Part shown: piece after piece, positions 1 through 8,552 of the stretch | Numbering within the stretch: position 1 is the stretch's first letter | Layout of the letters: each line of letters begins with the position of its first letter | Source: JAZDLX01 sp964538455 | GTDB taxonomy: Bacteria > Electryoneota > Electryoneia > Electryoneales > Electryoneaceae | Reading direction: 5' to 3' | Length of the DNA: 46,024 nt | Assembly (NCBI GenBank): GCA_964538455.1 | Contig: CAZIDZ010000023.1 | Location: 1-46,024 of the forward strand | Made by a program: the position numbers and the translations under genes | The notes under the pieces: generated by a model | Seen by the model: the letters and a program-made list of their open reading frames with translations, nothing else | The model's database searches: none | Told to the model about the DNA's origin: nothing

Positions 1-9
1 ATCCACCGG

Positions 10-1161
10 TCACGCTTGAATACCCAGAACCTGGTCATAGACTTCCATCACCTCGCTGCAGTGGCGCTCCGCGGAGAACCGCTCCCGCGCGAAGACGAGG
101 GCATTCGCGGCGAGCCGCCGGCGCTGTTCTCCGTCCTGGAGCAGCGCCGCAATTTCCTGTCCCCAGCGTTCCGCAGGAGCCTCGCGGGGAAGCAGCAGGC
201 CGGTCAGCCCCGGAAGAATTGTCTCGCGCACACCCGGCGCGTCGGCGGCGATGGAAGGAACCCCGCAGGCCGCCGCCTCGGGGATCACTCTCCCGAGCCC
301 TTCATCCTGAATCGAGGCGAGCAGGTTGAGGTCCGCGCACGCCATCAGCTCTTCGGGACGGGAACTAACGGGCAGGAACGTGACTGAATCGCCGATTCCC
401 AGTTCCGCAAACCGGTGTTCGACTTCGCGGCGGAGCAGTTCGCCTCCGCTGCCAGCGAGAACCAGGTGGGCGGGGAGACGGCGTTTCACTTCGGCCCACA
501 CCTCGGTGACGAAGATGTGGCGCTTGAAGGCGACAAAGGCTGCGAGCATCGTGACGATCGGGTCATGGCTGGGGAGCTCCAGCTCCTTGCGCAGGGCTGC
601 ACATTCCCCGGAGGATCGCGGCCGGAACCGTTCGAGATCGACGCCGTTGTAGATGATCCGGATCTTGTTGCGCGCGATTTCGGGATAGCGGAGGAACCTG
701 TCCGCGACACCCTGGCTGACCGCGATCATCGCGTTGCAGTGCAGCGCCAGCAGAACGTCTGAGAAACCGTCGTTCGTGGAGACGCGCAGATGCATCACAC
801 GTTTCGCATCTTTTCCGGCAAGCGAAGCGATGTGGGCGAGACGGGGGGCGTCGCTGTGAATGATGTCGGGGCGGATCGACTGCACAAGTTTCTTCAGCCG
901 GGAGACGGCCGCCAATGTTTTCCAGGGGGGGTCTTTGAGCGGATGCGGCCAGGCTCCAAACACATGCGTCGTGATTCCCTGCGCGCGCAGCGCATCTGCC
1001 AGGGGGCCTTCGTGCGGAACGGCGACTTCGGCCAAGTAACGTTCCGGATCGAGCCGTGAGGCGAGCAGCAGCAGGCTGTGCTGCCCGCCGCGGCGAAGAT
1101 CTCCAAACAGGGTGAGGAAGAGAACTCGCTTGGGGCCTTCTCTGGAAGATGCCTCATTCAT
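10..1161 (-). CDS. GT4-family glycosyltransferase
   Basis: Predicted cytoplasmic or membrane-associated retaining glycosyltransferase of the GT-B fold, 383 residues, transferring a sugar from a nucleotide-sugar to an unidentified acceptor. The N-terminal half opens with VLFLTLFGDLRRGGQ, the usual Gly-rich donor-fold start. The C-terminal half carries the GT4 signature as EDEGLGRVIPEAAACGVP followed by PGVRETI. An upstream in-frame extension would run into the preceding gene and its amino acids look non-native, so I start at the ATG whose protein begins MNEASSREGPKRVLFL. A candidate promoter lies 33 bases upstream. It follows the HpnE-like gene on the same strand after 70 bases. Donor and acceptor cannot be told from sequence. 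Confidence 0.85.
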   Translation of the reverse strand: MNEASSREGPKRVLFLTLFGDLRRGGQHSLLLLASRLDPERYLAEVAVPHEGPLADALRAQGITTHVFGAWPHPLKDPPWKTLAAVSRLKKLVQSIRPDIIHSDAPRLAHIASLAGKDAKRVMHLRVSTNDGFSDVLLALHCNAMIAVSQGVADRFLRYPEIARNKIRIIYNGVDLERFRPRSSGECAALRKELELPSHDPIVTMLAAFVAFKRHIFVTEVWAEVKRRLPAHLVLAGSGGELLRREVEHRFAELGIGDSVTFLPVSSRPEELMACADLNLLASIQDEGLGRVIPEAAACGVPSIAADAPGVRETILPGLTGLLLPREAPAERWGQEIAALLQDGEQRRRLAANALVFARERFSAERHCSEVMEVYDQVLGIQA

Positions 1162-1193
1162 CTGGATGACGCACTCCGTATCAAGGACGGACG

Positions 1194-1221
1194 AACATAC
1201 CTTCGCCGGGCTACCGTCGAA
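1194..1221 (-). promoter_or_regulatory. candidate promoter of the glycosyltransferase gene
   Basis: On the minus strand TTCGAC, 16 bases, TATGTT, with the -10 ending 33 bases before the ATG. It fits the TAnnTT pattern seen in front of other genes of the window, but the -35 and the spacer are poor. Confidence 0.35.
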
Positions 1222-1231
1222 TTGATCTGGA

Positions 1232-2533
1232 TCACACGCTCGAACCCGCCGCCAGCTCTCCCGCCAGCCTGCCCGCTCGCGCGGCGGATTCCAGCGTCGC
1301 CGGAAGGCCGGTGGCGGACCCGTCGCACGCGTGATACAGCCCCTCGGCGATGTGCAGGTGAGGTCGGGGAGCGCCGGGGGCGAGCAAAGGTGTTGCCAGA
1401 GGGTACCAGCGCACATGCGTTTCGACAACCCGTTCGGCGGAAAAAAGACGTTTTGTGCGGAGCAGGAAATCGGCCGCTATCTCGCCCGGATCGGGCCTGC
1501 CGTCCGGGGAAAGCGCGCTGACGACGCGCTCGACGAGGACGCCGCCGGGATGGGCCTCCGCGAACCAGATCCCGCGCTCCTGTCCCTCTTCCGCGAGCGG
1601 TCCGGGGAGCGCGTCCATGTCAGTGAAGCGCCCTCGTGCAGTGAGGATCATGTTTCCGGGAATCTTCGCCCCAAGTTCAACGAAGGCACGGGCTTCCGCG
1701 CAGGACTCCAGCGGCCGCAGCGAGTGCAGGGGCAGGGCGGCGACCACGGCGTCGAACCGTTCCCGTGAGGAGTCCACCTCGACGGACCACCCCGGCTTAC
1801 CGCGGCGGATAGACGACACGCGGGCATTTGTCAGCACACGGATTCCCTTCGCGGCGAGGGCGGCTGGAGCGGGATCGGTGATCAGCGAACCCCAGTCTCC
1901 GCGCACCCAGCCCGCCTTTTTCACGGGATCGAAAAGCATTCTCTTCAGCGCGGTGAGCAGCGGGGCGTGCGAGACGGTCTCGGGCCGTCCGTTCATCACT
2001 CCCAACGCGAGGGGCTCGCCGACGCTTTCGTACAGGGATGCGGGCCATCGCAATTCGGTGAGGCGCTCGGCGAGCGAAGGACCGGGAGTCTCGATGAAAT
2101 CGGCACCGGGTTCGCCGGCGAGTTGTGCGTCCGAAGGCTCTTCGAGAGCGGTGTCGATGGTCCGTTTCAGCGCTGCGAGCGCCGGGATCCGGTCGCGGAG
2201 CGGCAACAGGGGGGAGCCGAGCAACCCGGCGGCTCCGCCAAAGGGTCCGCCGATTCTCCAGAAGGGCATCCTGCGGCCGTGGACTGCGCCGACGCTGAGG
2301 GGTCTCAACGATAGCGCGCCGCGTGAACCGATGGTGTCGATCAGCCGGAGGAAATCACGGTAGGCGGTGGTGACGAGGTGGCGTCCGGTGTCGAAATCGC
2401 GTCCGCCCGCGGCGCGTCCGCCGAGAAACGGGGCCATTTCGAACAGCGTCACGGAGGCCCCCTTTTCAGCGGCCGCAAACGCCGCGGCCAGGCCGGCCAC
2501 CCCGCCGCCGATGACAGCTACGCTGCGCGCCAT
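1232..2533 (-). CDS. hpnE: HpnE-like FAD-dependent hydroxysqualene dehydroxylase
   Basis: Flavoprotein of the squalene-associated desaturase family; HpnE reduces hydroxysqualene to squalene in the bacterial route to hopanoids. About 433 residues, the family's normal size. The N-terminus has the dinucleotide-binding motif VIGGGVAGLAAAFAAAEKG, then FLGGRA and FDTGRHLVTTAYRDFLRLI, which matches the FDNGQH-type block typical of HpnE. The C-terminus ends in the second FAD motif region around YHACDGSATGLPATLESA. I use the ATG at 2533 because a GGAG lies 7 bases before it, but only one base before the ATG at 2539. No hpnC or hpnD homologue lies in the window, so another amine-oxidase-like desaturase cannot be excluded. 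Confidence 0.75.
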   Translation of the reverse strand: MARSVAVIGGGVAGLAAAFAAAEKGASVTLFEMAPFLGGRAAGGRDFDTGRHLVTTAYRDFLRLIDTIGSRGALSLRPLSVGAVHGRRMPFWRIGGPFGGAAGLLGSPLLPLRDRIPALAALKRTIDTALEEPSDAQLAGEPGADFIETPGPSLAERLTELRWPASLYESVGEPLALGVMNGRPETVSHAPLLTALKRMLFDPVKKAGWVRGDWGSLITDPAPAALAAKGIRVLTNARVSSIRRGKPGWSVEVDSSRERFDAVVAALPLHSLRPLESCAEARAFVELGAKIPGNMILTARGRFTDMDALPGPLAEEGQERGIWFAEAHPGGVLVERVVSALSPDGRPDPGEIAADFLLRTKRLFSAERVVETHVRWYPLATPLLAPGAPRPHLHIAEGLYHACDGSATGLPATLESAARAGRLAGELAAGSSV

Positions 2534-2571
2534 TCGCATTCTCCGTCCGACCGGATGGGCCTGTCCCCGGC

Positions 2572-2600
2572 TTTTTTCGCCACACCTCGACCCGTATATT
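2572..2600 (+). promoter_or_regulatory. promoter of etfBA
   Basis: TTTTTT, 17 bases, TATATT, giving a predicted start near 2607 and a leader of about 50 bases before etfB. The -10 belongs to the TAnnTT class shared across the window. Confidence 0.55.
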
Positions 2601-2655
2601 CACACACTGTTAAACGGTCTAAACAATCTGCATGAAGATGCGCAGGGAGGCAAGG

Positions 2656-3405
2656 ATGAACATCGCGGTGCTGGTAAAACTTGTGCCCGACACAGCGGCG
2701 CAGATCCGGCTGACCTCCGACAAGAGCTGGATTGAAACCCGCGATTTGAACTGGGTGCTGAGCCCCTACGATGAATACGCAGTGGAAGAGGCGTTGAAAA
2801 TTACCGAGGCGAAGGGAGGCGAAGTGACGGCGATTACCTACGGCGGGGAGAACGCCGCCGAGGCGCTGCGAAAGACCCTTGCGATGGGAGCGCACAAAGC
2901 CGTTCACGTTAAAAAGGACGGCTTCACCGATCTGCTCGGGACGGCCCAGGCGCTGGCGAAACAGGTGGAAGCCGGAGGTTACGACCTGGTGTTCGCCGGG
3001 TTCAAGGCCACCGACGACGACTGCGCCGCGGTAGGCCCGATGGTCGCGACGGTGCTCGGGCTGCCCTGCGTCACCGAAGTCGCCCAGCTTGAGATCGGCG
3101 AGGGCAAACTGACCGCGCAGCGTGAGATCGAGGGCGGCACCGAAGTGGTCGAAGCCTCAATACCCTGCGTGCTGACCGCGCAGAAAGGCCTCAACGAACC
3201 CCGCTACCCGAGCCTCAAGGGGATCATGATGGCGAAGAAGAAGCCCATCGAGAACGTCGAGGCCGAAGACACCGAGCCGCGTGTGGAAACGGTGGGATTC
3301 TCCTATCCGCCGGCGCGCCCCGCGGGGAAGATCGTCGGCGAGGGTACGGACGCCGTGCCAGAGCTGGTTCGGCTGCTGCGTGAAGAAGCCCGGGTGATCG
3401 AGTAA
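2656..3405 (+). CDS. etfB: electron transfer flavoprotein, beta subunit
   Basis: Beta subunit of the heterodimeric electron transfer flavoprotein, a soluble carrier that takes electrons from acyl-CoA and other dehydrogenases and passes them to the quinone pool. The protein (249 residues, normal length) starts MNIAVLVKLVPDTAAQIR and contains the nucleotide-binding loop region DLVFAGFKATDDDCAAVGPM and the ETF-beta block EASIPCVLTAQKGLNEPRYPSLKGIM. I choose the ATG at 2656 because AGGGAGG ends six bases before it; the upstream in-frame ATG has no such site. It is followed after 17 bases by etfA. The partner dehydrogenase or ETF:quinone oxidoreductase is not in the window. Confidence 0.96.
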   Translation: MNIAVLVKLVPDTAAQIRLTSDKSWIETRDLNWVLSPYDEYAVEEALKITEAKGGEVTAITYGGENAAEALRKTLAMGAHKAVHVKKDGFTDLLGTAQALAKQVEAGGYDLVFAGFKATDDDCAAVGPMVATVLGLPCVTEVAQLEIGEGKLTAQREIEGGTEVVEASIPCVLTAQKGLNEPRYPSLKGIMMAKKKPIENVEAEDTEPRVETVGFSYPPARPAGKIVGEGTDAVPELVRLLREEARVIE

Positions 3406-3422
3406 CGCGAGAGGAATCGACG

Positions 3423-4376
3423 ATGAGTGTTCTTGTCTATATCGAAGTTCGCGACGGCGCGGCGAAAAAGGCCTCGCTCGAAGCGCTGAGCGAAGGCAAG
3501 CGGCTCGCGGCGGCGCTCGGCGGGAGTGTCAGCGCCGTGATCGCCGGAAAGGGCGTGGACGGTGCGGTGGAAGCCGCGAAGAACTGCGGAGCGGATCAGG
3601 TTTTCGTCGCCGACAGCGATGCTCTGGCCTCCTACGTTCCCGAAGGCAGTCTCGCCGCTGTCGTCGATGCGGCGAAGCAGGCCGATGCGAAAGTGGTGAT
3701 CGCCGCGGCAACCAGCCAGGGCCGCGACCTCGCGCCACGTGTCGCGGCGAAGATGGGCGTGATGCTGATGCCGGATGTCACCGCGGTCTCGGAATCGGGC
3801 GGCCAGGTGCAGGTGACGAGACCGGTGTACGCGGGCAAGGTGTACATGACGCTGAAGACCAAAAGCCTGCCCGTGGTGATCACGACTCGTCCGAACACCT
3901 TCGACCTCGCGGAATCCGCCGGTGCGGGGGCGAGGGTCGATCTCGACGTCAGTTTCGAAGCGAAAGCGAAGGTGGTCGAGGTGAAGGCTGCGGCAAGCGG
4001 CAAGCTGGACGTGGCCGAAGCGGACCGCATCGTCACCGGCGGCCGTGGGATGAAAGAACCGGAGAATTTCAAGCTGATCGAGGAGCTGGCGGACACACTG
4101 GGCGCCGCGGTCGGCGCGACGCGCGCGGTGGTGGACGCGGGATGGCGTCCTCACTCCGAGCAGGTGGGGCAAACAGGCAAAACCGTCGGACCGAGCCTCT
4201 ACGTGGCGGTCGGCGTATCGGGCGCCGTGCAGCACCTTGCCGGAATGCGCACCTCGAAAGTGATCGTGGCGATCAACAAGGACGCCGACGCGCCGATCTT
4301 CAAGATCGCCGACTACGGCATCGTCGGTGACGCCCTCGAGGTGGTGCCGAAACTGAACGAGGCGCTGAAGGGATAG
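3423..4376 (+). CDS. etfA: electron transfer flavoprotein, alpha subunit
   Basis: Alpha subunit of ETF, which holds the FAD that exchanges electrons with dehydrogenases. 317 residues, full length. The C-terminal FAD domain is textbook: GGRGMKEPENFKLIEELAD, then AVVDAGWRPHSEQVGQTGKTV, SGAVQHLAGMR and INKDADAPIFKIADYGIVGD. The N-terminal domain is the usual Rossmann-like half. It is cotranscribed with etfB (17-base gap) and ends at a TAG stop 34 bases before a rho-independent terminator. Confidence 0.97.
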   Translation: MSVLVYIEVRDGAAKKASLEALSEGKRLAAALGGSVSAVIAGKGVDGAVEAAKNCGADQVFVADSDALASYVPEGSLAAVVDAAKQADAKVVIAAATSQGRDLAPRVAAKMGVMLMPDVTAVSESGGQVQVTRPVYAGKVYMTLKTKSLPVVITTRPNTFDLAESAGAGARVDLDVSFEAKAKVVEVKAAASGKLDVAEADRIVTGGRGMKEPENFKLIEELADTLGAAVGATRAVVDAGWRPHSEQVGQTGKTVGPSLYVAVGVSGAVQHLAGMRTSKVIVAINKDADAPIFKIADYGIVGDALEVVPKLNEALKG

Positions 4377-4410
4377 AACGTATTTCGCATCCTACGTCGT
4401 ACTCAGCAGG

Positions 4411-4436
4411 CCCGTGCAGATTTGCGCGGGTCTTTT
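4411..4436 (+). terminator. rho-independent terminator after etfA
   Basis: CCCGTGCA pairs with TGCGCGGG (one G-U pair) around a 4-base loop, followed by TCTTTT. It lies 34 bases after the etfA stop. Confidence 0.75.
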
Positions 4437-4579
4437 GCATGTACCGACTGAATATTCCTTGGCTGAGAAATCTGTCTTAAGCGGATTAAAAAGTTATCCA
4501 CGGATTCAACTCTTAAGCACAACAGTATGAGGAAAAGAATTGTGGGCCGAGGTGAACAGGTCGCAAGCCCTCCGTTGTC

Positions 4580-4602
4580 ATTGCCCGGCTCGACCGGGCA
4601 AT
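4580..4602. repeat. REP-like palindrome, GCCCGG family
   Basis: ATTGCCCGG and CCGGGCAAT flank a 5-base loop, a perfect 9 bp stem preceded by GTC. The same arms recur, further apart, at 45922-45972. Confidence 0.7.
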
Positions 4603-4636
4603 CCAGGTACAACAGGCAGAACCACGGATGGTCTGG

Positions 4637-4659
4637 ATCCCCCGGTTAAACCGGGGGAT
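4637..4659. repeat. REP-like palindrome, CCCCCGG family
   Basis: A perfect palindrome of 11 bp arms around one base, ATCCCCCGGTT and its complement, followed by GAC. A relative is the segment at 45846-45868 near the right end of the window. Confidence 0.7.
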
Positions 4660-4684
4660 GACAAAGAGCGGCCAACGGATGACA

Positions 4685-4784
4685 NNNNNNNNNNNNNNNN
4701 NNNNNNNNNNNNNNNNNNNNNNNNNNNNNNNNNNNNNNNNNNNNNNNNNNNNNNNNNNNNNNNNNNNNNNNNNNNNNNNNNNNN
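4685..4784. other. assembly gap (100 N)
   Basis: Exactly 100 N, the conventional placeholder for a scaffold join of unknown size. True distance and content are unknown. Confidence 0.99.
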
Positions 4785-5474
4785 ATAGCGCAGCCAATCT
4801 ATGGTAAAGTGTAGCCAAAAGGGAGGACCAGGGCTGGTATGATTCCAACAACAGTGTATGCGAGCTTGTTGCGCCCCAACGTTGAATCCACGATCGGATA
4901 AAACACATCAGATGGAATTCTTTCTCGTCCAAAATGCTCCCGTGGCTACGCCGGAAAAAGCGTGCTCGTCCGCAAAATTTTCCGGCAACTTCTGCCCTTC
5001 TCATCCGATGCTGAACCGAACTCATCCGTAACCCATTTTTTCGACCGGTTTGACGAGCTACTCCAATCCTTCCACAAAGGGAGCGAGACCTGTGCAGCCC
5101 CCTCACCGGAAACGCTGTTGATGCGCCCTCTCTTCAACATGGCGCCGCAGTCTTGAATCCGTCCATCCAGCCGAGTTCTTCGTCACGAATTCCGAATCGA
5201 ATTTCTGAAGCGCAGCGAGGGGAGCGGCTCGCGAAACGGCGCGGGGGAGGCATGAGCTTTGCTTCCTCCACGTGCCTGAGAGATGAAGTGATCGTCCGCG
5301 ACGTGCGGAGCAGGAAGCCATCGTCCAAACGCCCGCGGCCGAGACGGCAAGGGTTCCTTCAAGGCGAAAGCGACGACATGGAAAACGAGCAAGAGGAGTA
5401 GGACGGAGAACAGGATGGGGGACGGGTTTTTTTATCCCGGGGAGAAGTTGAGGACAAGAAGAAAGGAACCCAAG

Positions 5475-5951
5475 ATGAGTATCGAGGAGATTCAATCCAA
5501 CGAAGAACTGCAGTACCTGCAATACCTGCAGAGCATTCAAACGGACGAGGATCAGCAGACGCCCAAGCTGGTGGAACCGCCGCCGCTTCAGGACAATTTT
5601 AAGTTTACCGGGATGGGCAGCCTGTTGAGCTCGGTGCGAAATCTGGGTGAAGAAGACCAGCAGTCGGTGCAGGACTACATGAAAACGGTCTTCGATAGCA
5701 TCCGGAACGGCAGCTTCGACGCCACATCCCTCGCCGAAAACGCTCCCGGCGCACTCAAGCAGCTCGCCGATGACCAGGGGATCGACCTGGTAAGCGCGCT
5801 CAAGGAGATGGCGCAGAAGTTCGAGGAGATGGTGGCCAAGTGGCCGCAGCAGGGACCGCCTCCGGGACCGCCCCCGGCACCGCCGGAATCGGCTGAAGGG
5901 TCTGAATCGAGCTCGACGGACTCCGAAGCGGCCGAAGGAGTCGCATCGTAG
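5475..5951 (+). CDS. small acidic protein of unknown function
   Basis: 158 residues; I do not recognise a family. The start is the ATG giving MSIEEIQSNEELQYLQ, with AAGGAA about ten bases upstream. It has no signal peptide or membrane segment. The first 40 residues are acidic and Gln-rich (YLQYLQSIQTDEDQQ), the middle (about 45-120) looks like an all-alpha domain, and the end is a Pro-rich stretch (PPPGPPPAPP) followed by an acidic Ser/Glu tail, which suggests a disordered C-terminus. It is monocistronic: a gap region lies upstream and a terminator lies about 60 bases downstream. Codon use looks native. A cytoplasmic adaptor is possible, but this is a guess. Confidence 0.7.
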   Translation: MSIEEIQSNEELQYLQYLQSIQTDEDQQTPKLVEPPPLQDNFKFTGMGSLLSSVRNLGEEDQQSVQDYMKTVFDSIRNGSFDATSLAENAPGALKQLADDQGIDLVSALKEMAQKFEEMVAKWPQQGPPPGPPPAPPESAEGSESSSTDSEAAEGVAS

Positions 5952-6012
5952 CCGAAGGGTCGTCGACAGCGGGCCGTTCGATGAAAATCGCGGTCATTTT
6001 GGAAGAAGAACG

Positions 6013-6037
6013 CCGGGCGAAATGTGCGCCCGGTTTT
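6013..6037. terminator. terminator between convergent genes
   Basis: CCGGGCG and CGCCCGG form a 7 bp stem with a 7-base loop, followed by TTTT on the plus strand. It ends the gene at 5475-5951 and may also serve the convergent CBS gene, since on the minus strand it runs into a T-rich stretch. Confidence 0.65.
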
Positions 6038-6080
6038 ATATGGTAGACGATGGGGTAGACCGCTCGGAAATCCAGACGGG

Positions 6081-6110
6081 CAGTGGCGGCCGGGGACGGC
6101 CGCCCCACTG
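6081..6110. repeat. GC-rich hairpin
   Basis: CAGTGGCGGCCG pairs with CGGCCGCC and CCACTG across a two-base bulge, with a 4-base loop. There is no T run. It lies 31 bases past the stop of the CBS gene, so it could help end that transcript. Confidence 0.5.
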
Positions 6111-6141
6111 ATGACATGCTCCAATCTGGTCTGTAAGGACG

Positions 6142-6576
6142 CTAGCTGGTCGCGCCGGAGATATAATCCCGAAGGTGATGGATTTCGAATTTCTGTTTTT
6201 CGCTGACCGCGCGCACTACGTCGCCGATGGAAACTATGCCGACCAGCAGACCGTCAGAGATGATCGGCAGGTGGCGCACCCGCTTTTCCGTCATCACCGC
6301 CATTGCGGTCTCGATCGTATCGCTGGGGATGCCGACGACGACATCGCGGGTCATATGGTTGTCGACCGGCGTCTCATCCGGACTGTACGGCCCGGTGGAG
6401 GTGAGCCGAAGATTGTCGCGTTCCGTAAATATTCCCAACACCTTGGAGCCCTCGGCGATGACCACGGCGCCGACCTTGTGCTCGACCATTTCCCGAGCGG
6501 CCTGGCGAACGGACGTGCCCGGTGTGATGGTGTGAACCTTGGTCCCCTTCTTTTCGAGAATGTCCTTGATCAGCAT
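6142..6576 (-). CDS. tandem CBS-domain protein
   Basis: 144 residues made of two CBS motifs (about 8-65 and 75-135), the module that binds adenine nucleotides as a regulatory pair. Recognisable blocks are TPGTSVRQAAREMVEHKVGA, VLGIFTERD and MTEKRVRHLPIISDGLLVGI followed by VSIGDVVRAV. No other domain is attached, so it resembles stand-alone bacterial CBS pairs whose partner is usually unknown. GGAGGAG lies about ten bases before the ATG. It is divergent from fabL. Its ligand (AMP, ATP, SAM or other) cannot be told from sequence. Confidence 0.9.
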   Translation of the reverse strand: MLIKDILEKKGTKVHTITPGTSVRQAAREMVEHKVGAVVIAEGSKVLGIFTERDNLRLTSTGPYSPDETPVDNHMTRDVVVGIPSDTIETAMAVMTEKRVRHLPIISDGLLVGIVSIGDVVRAVSEKQKFEIHHLRDYISGATS

Positions 6577-6746
6577 CGCAGTCTCCTCCGTGGAACATCA
6601 TTTCAACGCTACGAATAAAGGTTGAGATGAAGGGACTGTCCGGGCAAGGGGGAATCGCCAGCTTTCTCTCGTTTTTCTCTTCACATAGCACTGATTTTTA
6701 ATACCCTGGAAAAACCCCGAAAGGTTAGGAAAGGCAAAGTTTACGC

Positions 6747-6776
6747 TTGCCAGAGGGTTGAGAGCGGTGCTACGTT
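6747..6776 (+). promoter_or_regulatory. promoter of fabL
   Basis: TTGCCA, 18 bases, TACGTT followed by TG. The predicted start is near 6783, giving a leader of about 50 bases. Confidence 0.6.
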
Positions 6777-6833
6777 TGCCATCTGCGGAGGGGGGCATAC
6801 CCCCTATCCGGAAACCGGTTGAAGAGGATATTC

Positions 6834-7589
6834 ATGGTTGATCTGAAGGGAAAGGTCGCCCTTGTGACAGGCGGCAGCCGGGGCATCGGCCGTGCGATTG
6901 CCATCCGTCTCGCGGAAAACGGCTGTTCGATCGCGATCAACTACATGCGGAACAAGACCGCGGCGCAGGAGACGGTAGCGGACCTTGAAAAACTTAAGGT
7001 TACGGCGAGAGCCTACCGCGCCAACGTGGGTGATGAGGAGCAGCTTCACAAGATGTTCGAGAAGTTCGCGGGGGATTTCGGCAGGGTTGACATTTTGATC
7101 TCAAACGCCGCATCGGGCGTGCTGAAACCAGCGCTGGAGTTGACCCGCCGCCACTGGCAGTGGACGATGGACATCAACGCGGCGACGCTTTTGCACCTCG
7201 TTCAGCACGCAGTTCCGTTGATGGGGGAGAACGGCGGCAAAGTTGTGGCGATTTCCTCCCTCGGATCGGTCCGGGCGATTCCCAATTACACCGCCGTGGG
7301 CGCGTCGAAGGCGGCGCTGGAGTCGCTGGTGAGGCATCTGGCGGTGGAACTGGCTCCGCGGAACATCAACGTCAACATCCTCTCGGCGGGCGTTGTCGAT
7401 ACCGATGCGCTGAAGCATTTTCCGAACCGGAACGATCTGATTGACCACAGTCTCGAGCGCACCCCGGCAGGACGGCTGGTGACGCCGGAGGATGTGGCCG
7501 ATTCCACGCTGTTCCTCGTTTCGGACTACGCGAAGATGGTACATGGCAGCACGCTCGTCGTCGATGGCGGCTATTCCATCGTCGCCTGA
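6834..7589 (+). CDS. fabL: enoyl-ACP reductase III (FabL)
   Basis: NADPH-dependent enoyl-[acyl carrier protein] reductase of the FabL type, the last step of each fatty-acid elongation round. 251 residues, a short-chain dehydrogenase with the cofactor motif LVTGGSRGIGRA. It is told from ordinary SDRs by blocks nearly identical to Bacillus subtilis FabL: NAASGVLKPALEL, HWQWTMDINA, SSLGSVRAIPNYTAVGASK and DTDALKHFPNRNDL. The catalytic Tyr and Lys are spaced YX6K, as in enoyl reductases, not YX3K as in most SDRs. Start: ATG at 6834 with GAAGAGG before it; an upstream TTG would overlap that site. Divergent from the CBS gene. Confidence 0.88.
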   Translation: MVDLKGKVALVTGGSRGIGRAIAIRLAENGCSIAINYMRNKTAAQETVADLEKLKVTARAYRANVGDEEQLHKMFEKFAGDFGRVDILISNAASGVLKPALELTRRHWQWTMDINAATLLHLVQHAVPLMGENGGKVVAISSLGSVRAIPNYTAVGASKAALESLVRHLAVELAPRNINVNILSAGVVDTDALKHFPNRNDLIDHSLERTPAGRLVTPEDVADSTLFLVSDYAKMVHGSTLVVDGGYSIVA

Positions 7590-7712
7590 GCGGACAGCCG
7601 TTTTTGTCTCCCCGTTTCAACAACGGAGGCAACCTGCATCCCCGAGAAGAGTGAAACTGGGAAATGCGGGATACATTATTGCAGGCAATCCAAACTCCCA
7701 GGGGGCCATTCG

Positions 7713-8552
7713 GTGCATCCGGTTCTGATCGATTTCGGCCGTTTTCAACTGCGCAGCTACGGTTTGATGATGTTCATCGCCTTTGTCGTGGGTATCTGGA
7801 TCGCCCACCGCAGGGGGGTCAAGAGGGGTCTCGGAGAAAACACGATCGTCGATTTTTCCACGGCGATCATCATCTCCGGCCTGCTCGGCAGCCGTGTGCT
7901 GTATGTGTTCACCCATCTTTCCGAATACCGCGGCCACTGGCTGGACATCGTCAGCCCGATCCAGTCGGACGGGACGATCGGGTACGCCGGTCTGGTGCTG
8001 CTGGGCGGGGTGATCCTCAGCTTCATCACCGTGGTCGTGTTCGCCCGGATCCGCAAGTTGAATCTGCTGACCATCCTCGATGTTTTTGCTCCGTCGCTGG
8101 CCATCGGCATCGCGATCGGACGCATCGGCTGCTACCTGAATGGGTGCTGTTTCGGCAATCCGACGGATCTGCCGTGGGGGGTGGTGTTCCCGCACGGTTC
8201 TCTCGCGGGCTACATTTATCCCGGATTGCATATCCACCCGACGCAGCTTTATGCGACATTGTACAACACGGCGCTCTTTTTCGGCCTGCTCTGGGCCGAG
8301 GAGCGTTTTCGCACGTTCCCCGGATTCACCTGGTCGCTGTTCATGATCGGGTATGGCATCCTGCGGTTTTTAAACGAACTGCTGCGCTACCAGGAGCCGG
8401 GGCTGCGTCTTATTCATTGGAACACCGGATTCATCACCGTCAGCCAGACGGTCTCGATTGTGATGGTACTGGCCGGGGTCGCGTTGCTGCTGTTGACCCG
8501 GAGGATCTCCCTCATGCCGGCGGCCGGCACCGAGAAAGGAAGTGATTCATGA
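7713..8552 (+). CDS. lgt: prolipoprotein diacylglyceryl transferase
   Basis: Integral inner-membrane enzyme that moves diacylglycerol from phosphatidylglycerol to the lipobox cysteine of prolipoproteins. 279 residues with about seven hydrophobic segments. The family signature appears as GRIGCYLNGCCFGNPTDLPW, and HPTQLYATLYN matches the conserved C-terminal block. It starts at GTG (protein MHPVLIDFGRF, typical for Lgt) with AGGGG upstream. The residue equivalent to E. coli His103 seems not to be His (local sequence GYAGLVLLGG), as in several other phyla. It overlaps the next gene by ATGA, so the two are translationally coupled. Several genes of this window encode its substrates. Confidence 0.95.
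   Translation: MHPVLIDFGRFQLRSYGLMMFIAFVVGIWIAHRRGVKRGLGENTIVDFSTAIIISGLLGSRVLYVFTHLSEYRGHWLDIVSPIQSDGTIGYAGLVLLGGVILSFITVVVFARIRKLNLLTILDVFAPSLAIGIAIGRIGCYLNGCCFGNPTDLPWGVVFPHGSLAGYIYPGLHIHPTQLYATLYNTALFFGLLWAEERFRTFPGFTWSLFMIGYGILRFLNELLRYQEPGLRLIHWNTGFITVSQTVSIVMVLAGVALLLLTRRISLMPAAGTEKGSDS

Larger units (their letters stand above)
4377..5474. other. 1.1 kb intergenic region with an assembly gap
   Basis: No credible gene. It holds the etfA terminator, two short palindromic repeats (4580-4602 and 4637-4659), an assembly gap and about 690 bases of sequence with only short reading frames that lack ribosome binding sites and family resemblance. A gene could be hidden in or cut by the gap. Confidence 0.6.

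Noticed and set aside
2608..2625. A Rex operator before etfBA
   Set aside because: Rex sites are near-perfect 18 bp TTGTGAAxxxxTTCACAA palindromes; this one matches only in the outer TGTT/AACA bases.
4494..4502. TTATCCACG, a DnaA-box-like site, as a sign of oriC
   Set aside because: Only one box is present, with no dnaA, dnaN or AT-rich unwinding element nearby.
5153..5401. A small basic protein of about 82 residues
   Set aside because: No ribosome binding site, biased Arg/Ser composition and no resemblance to any family; likely non-coding.
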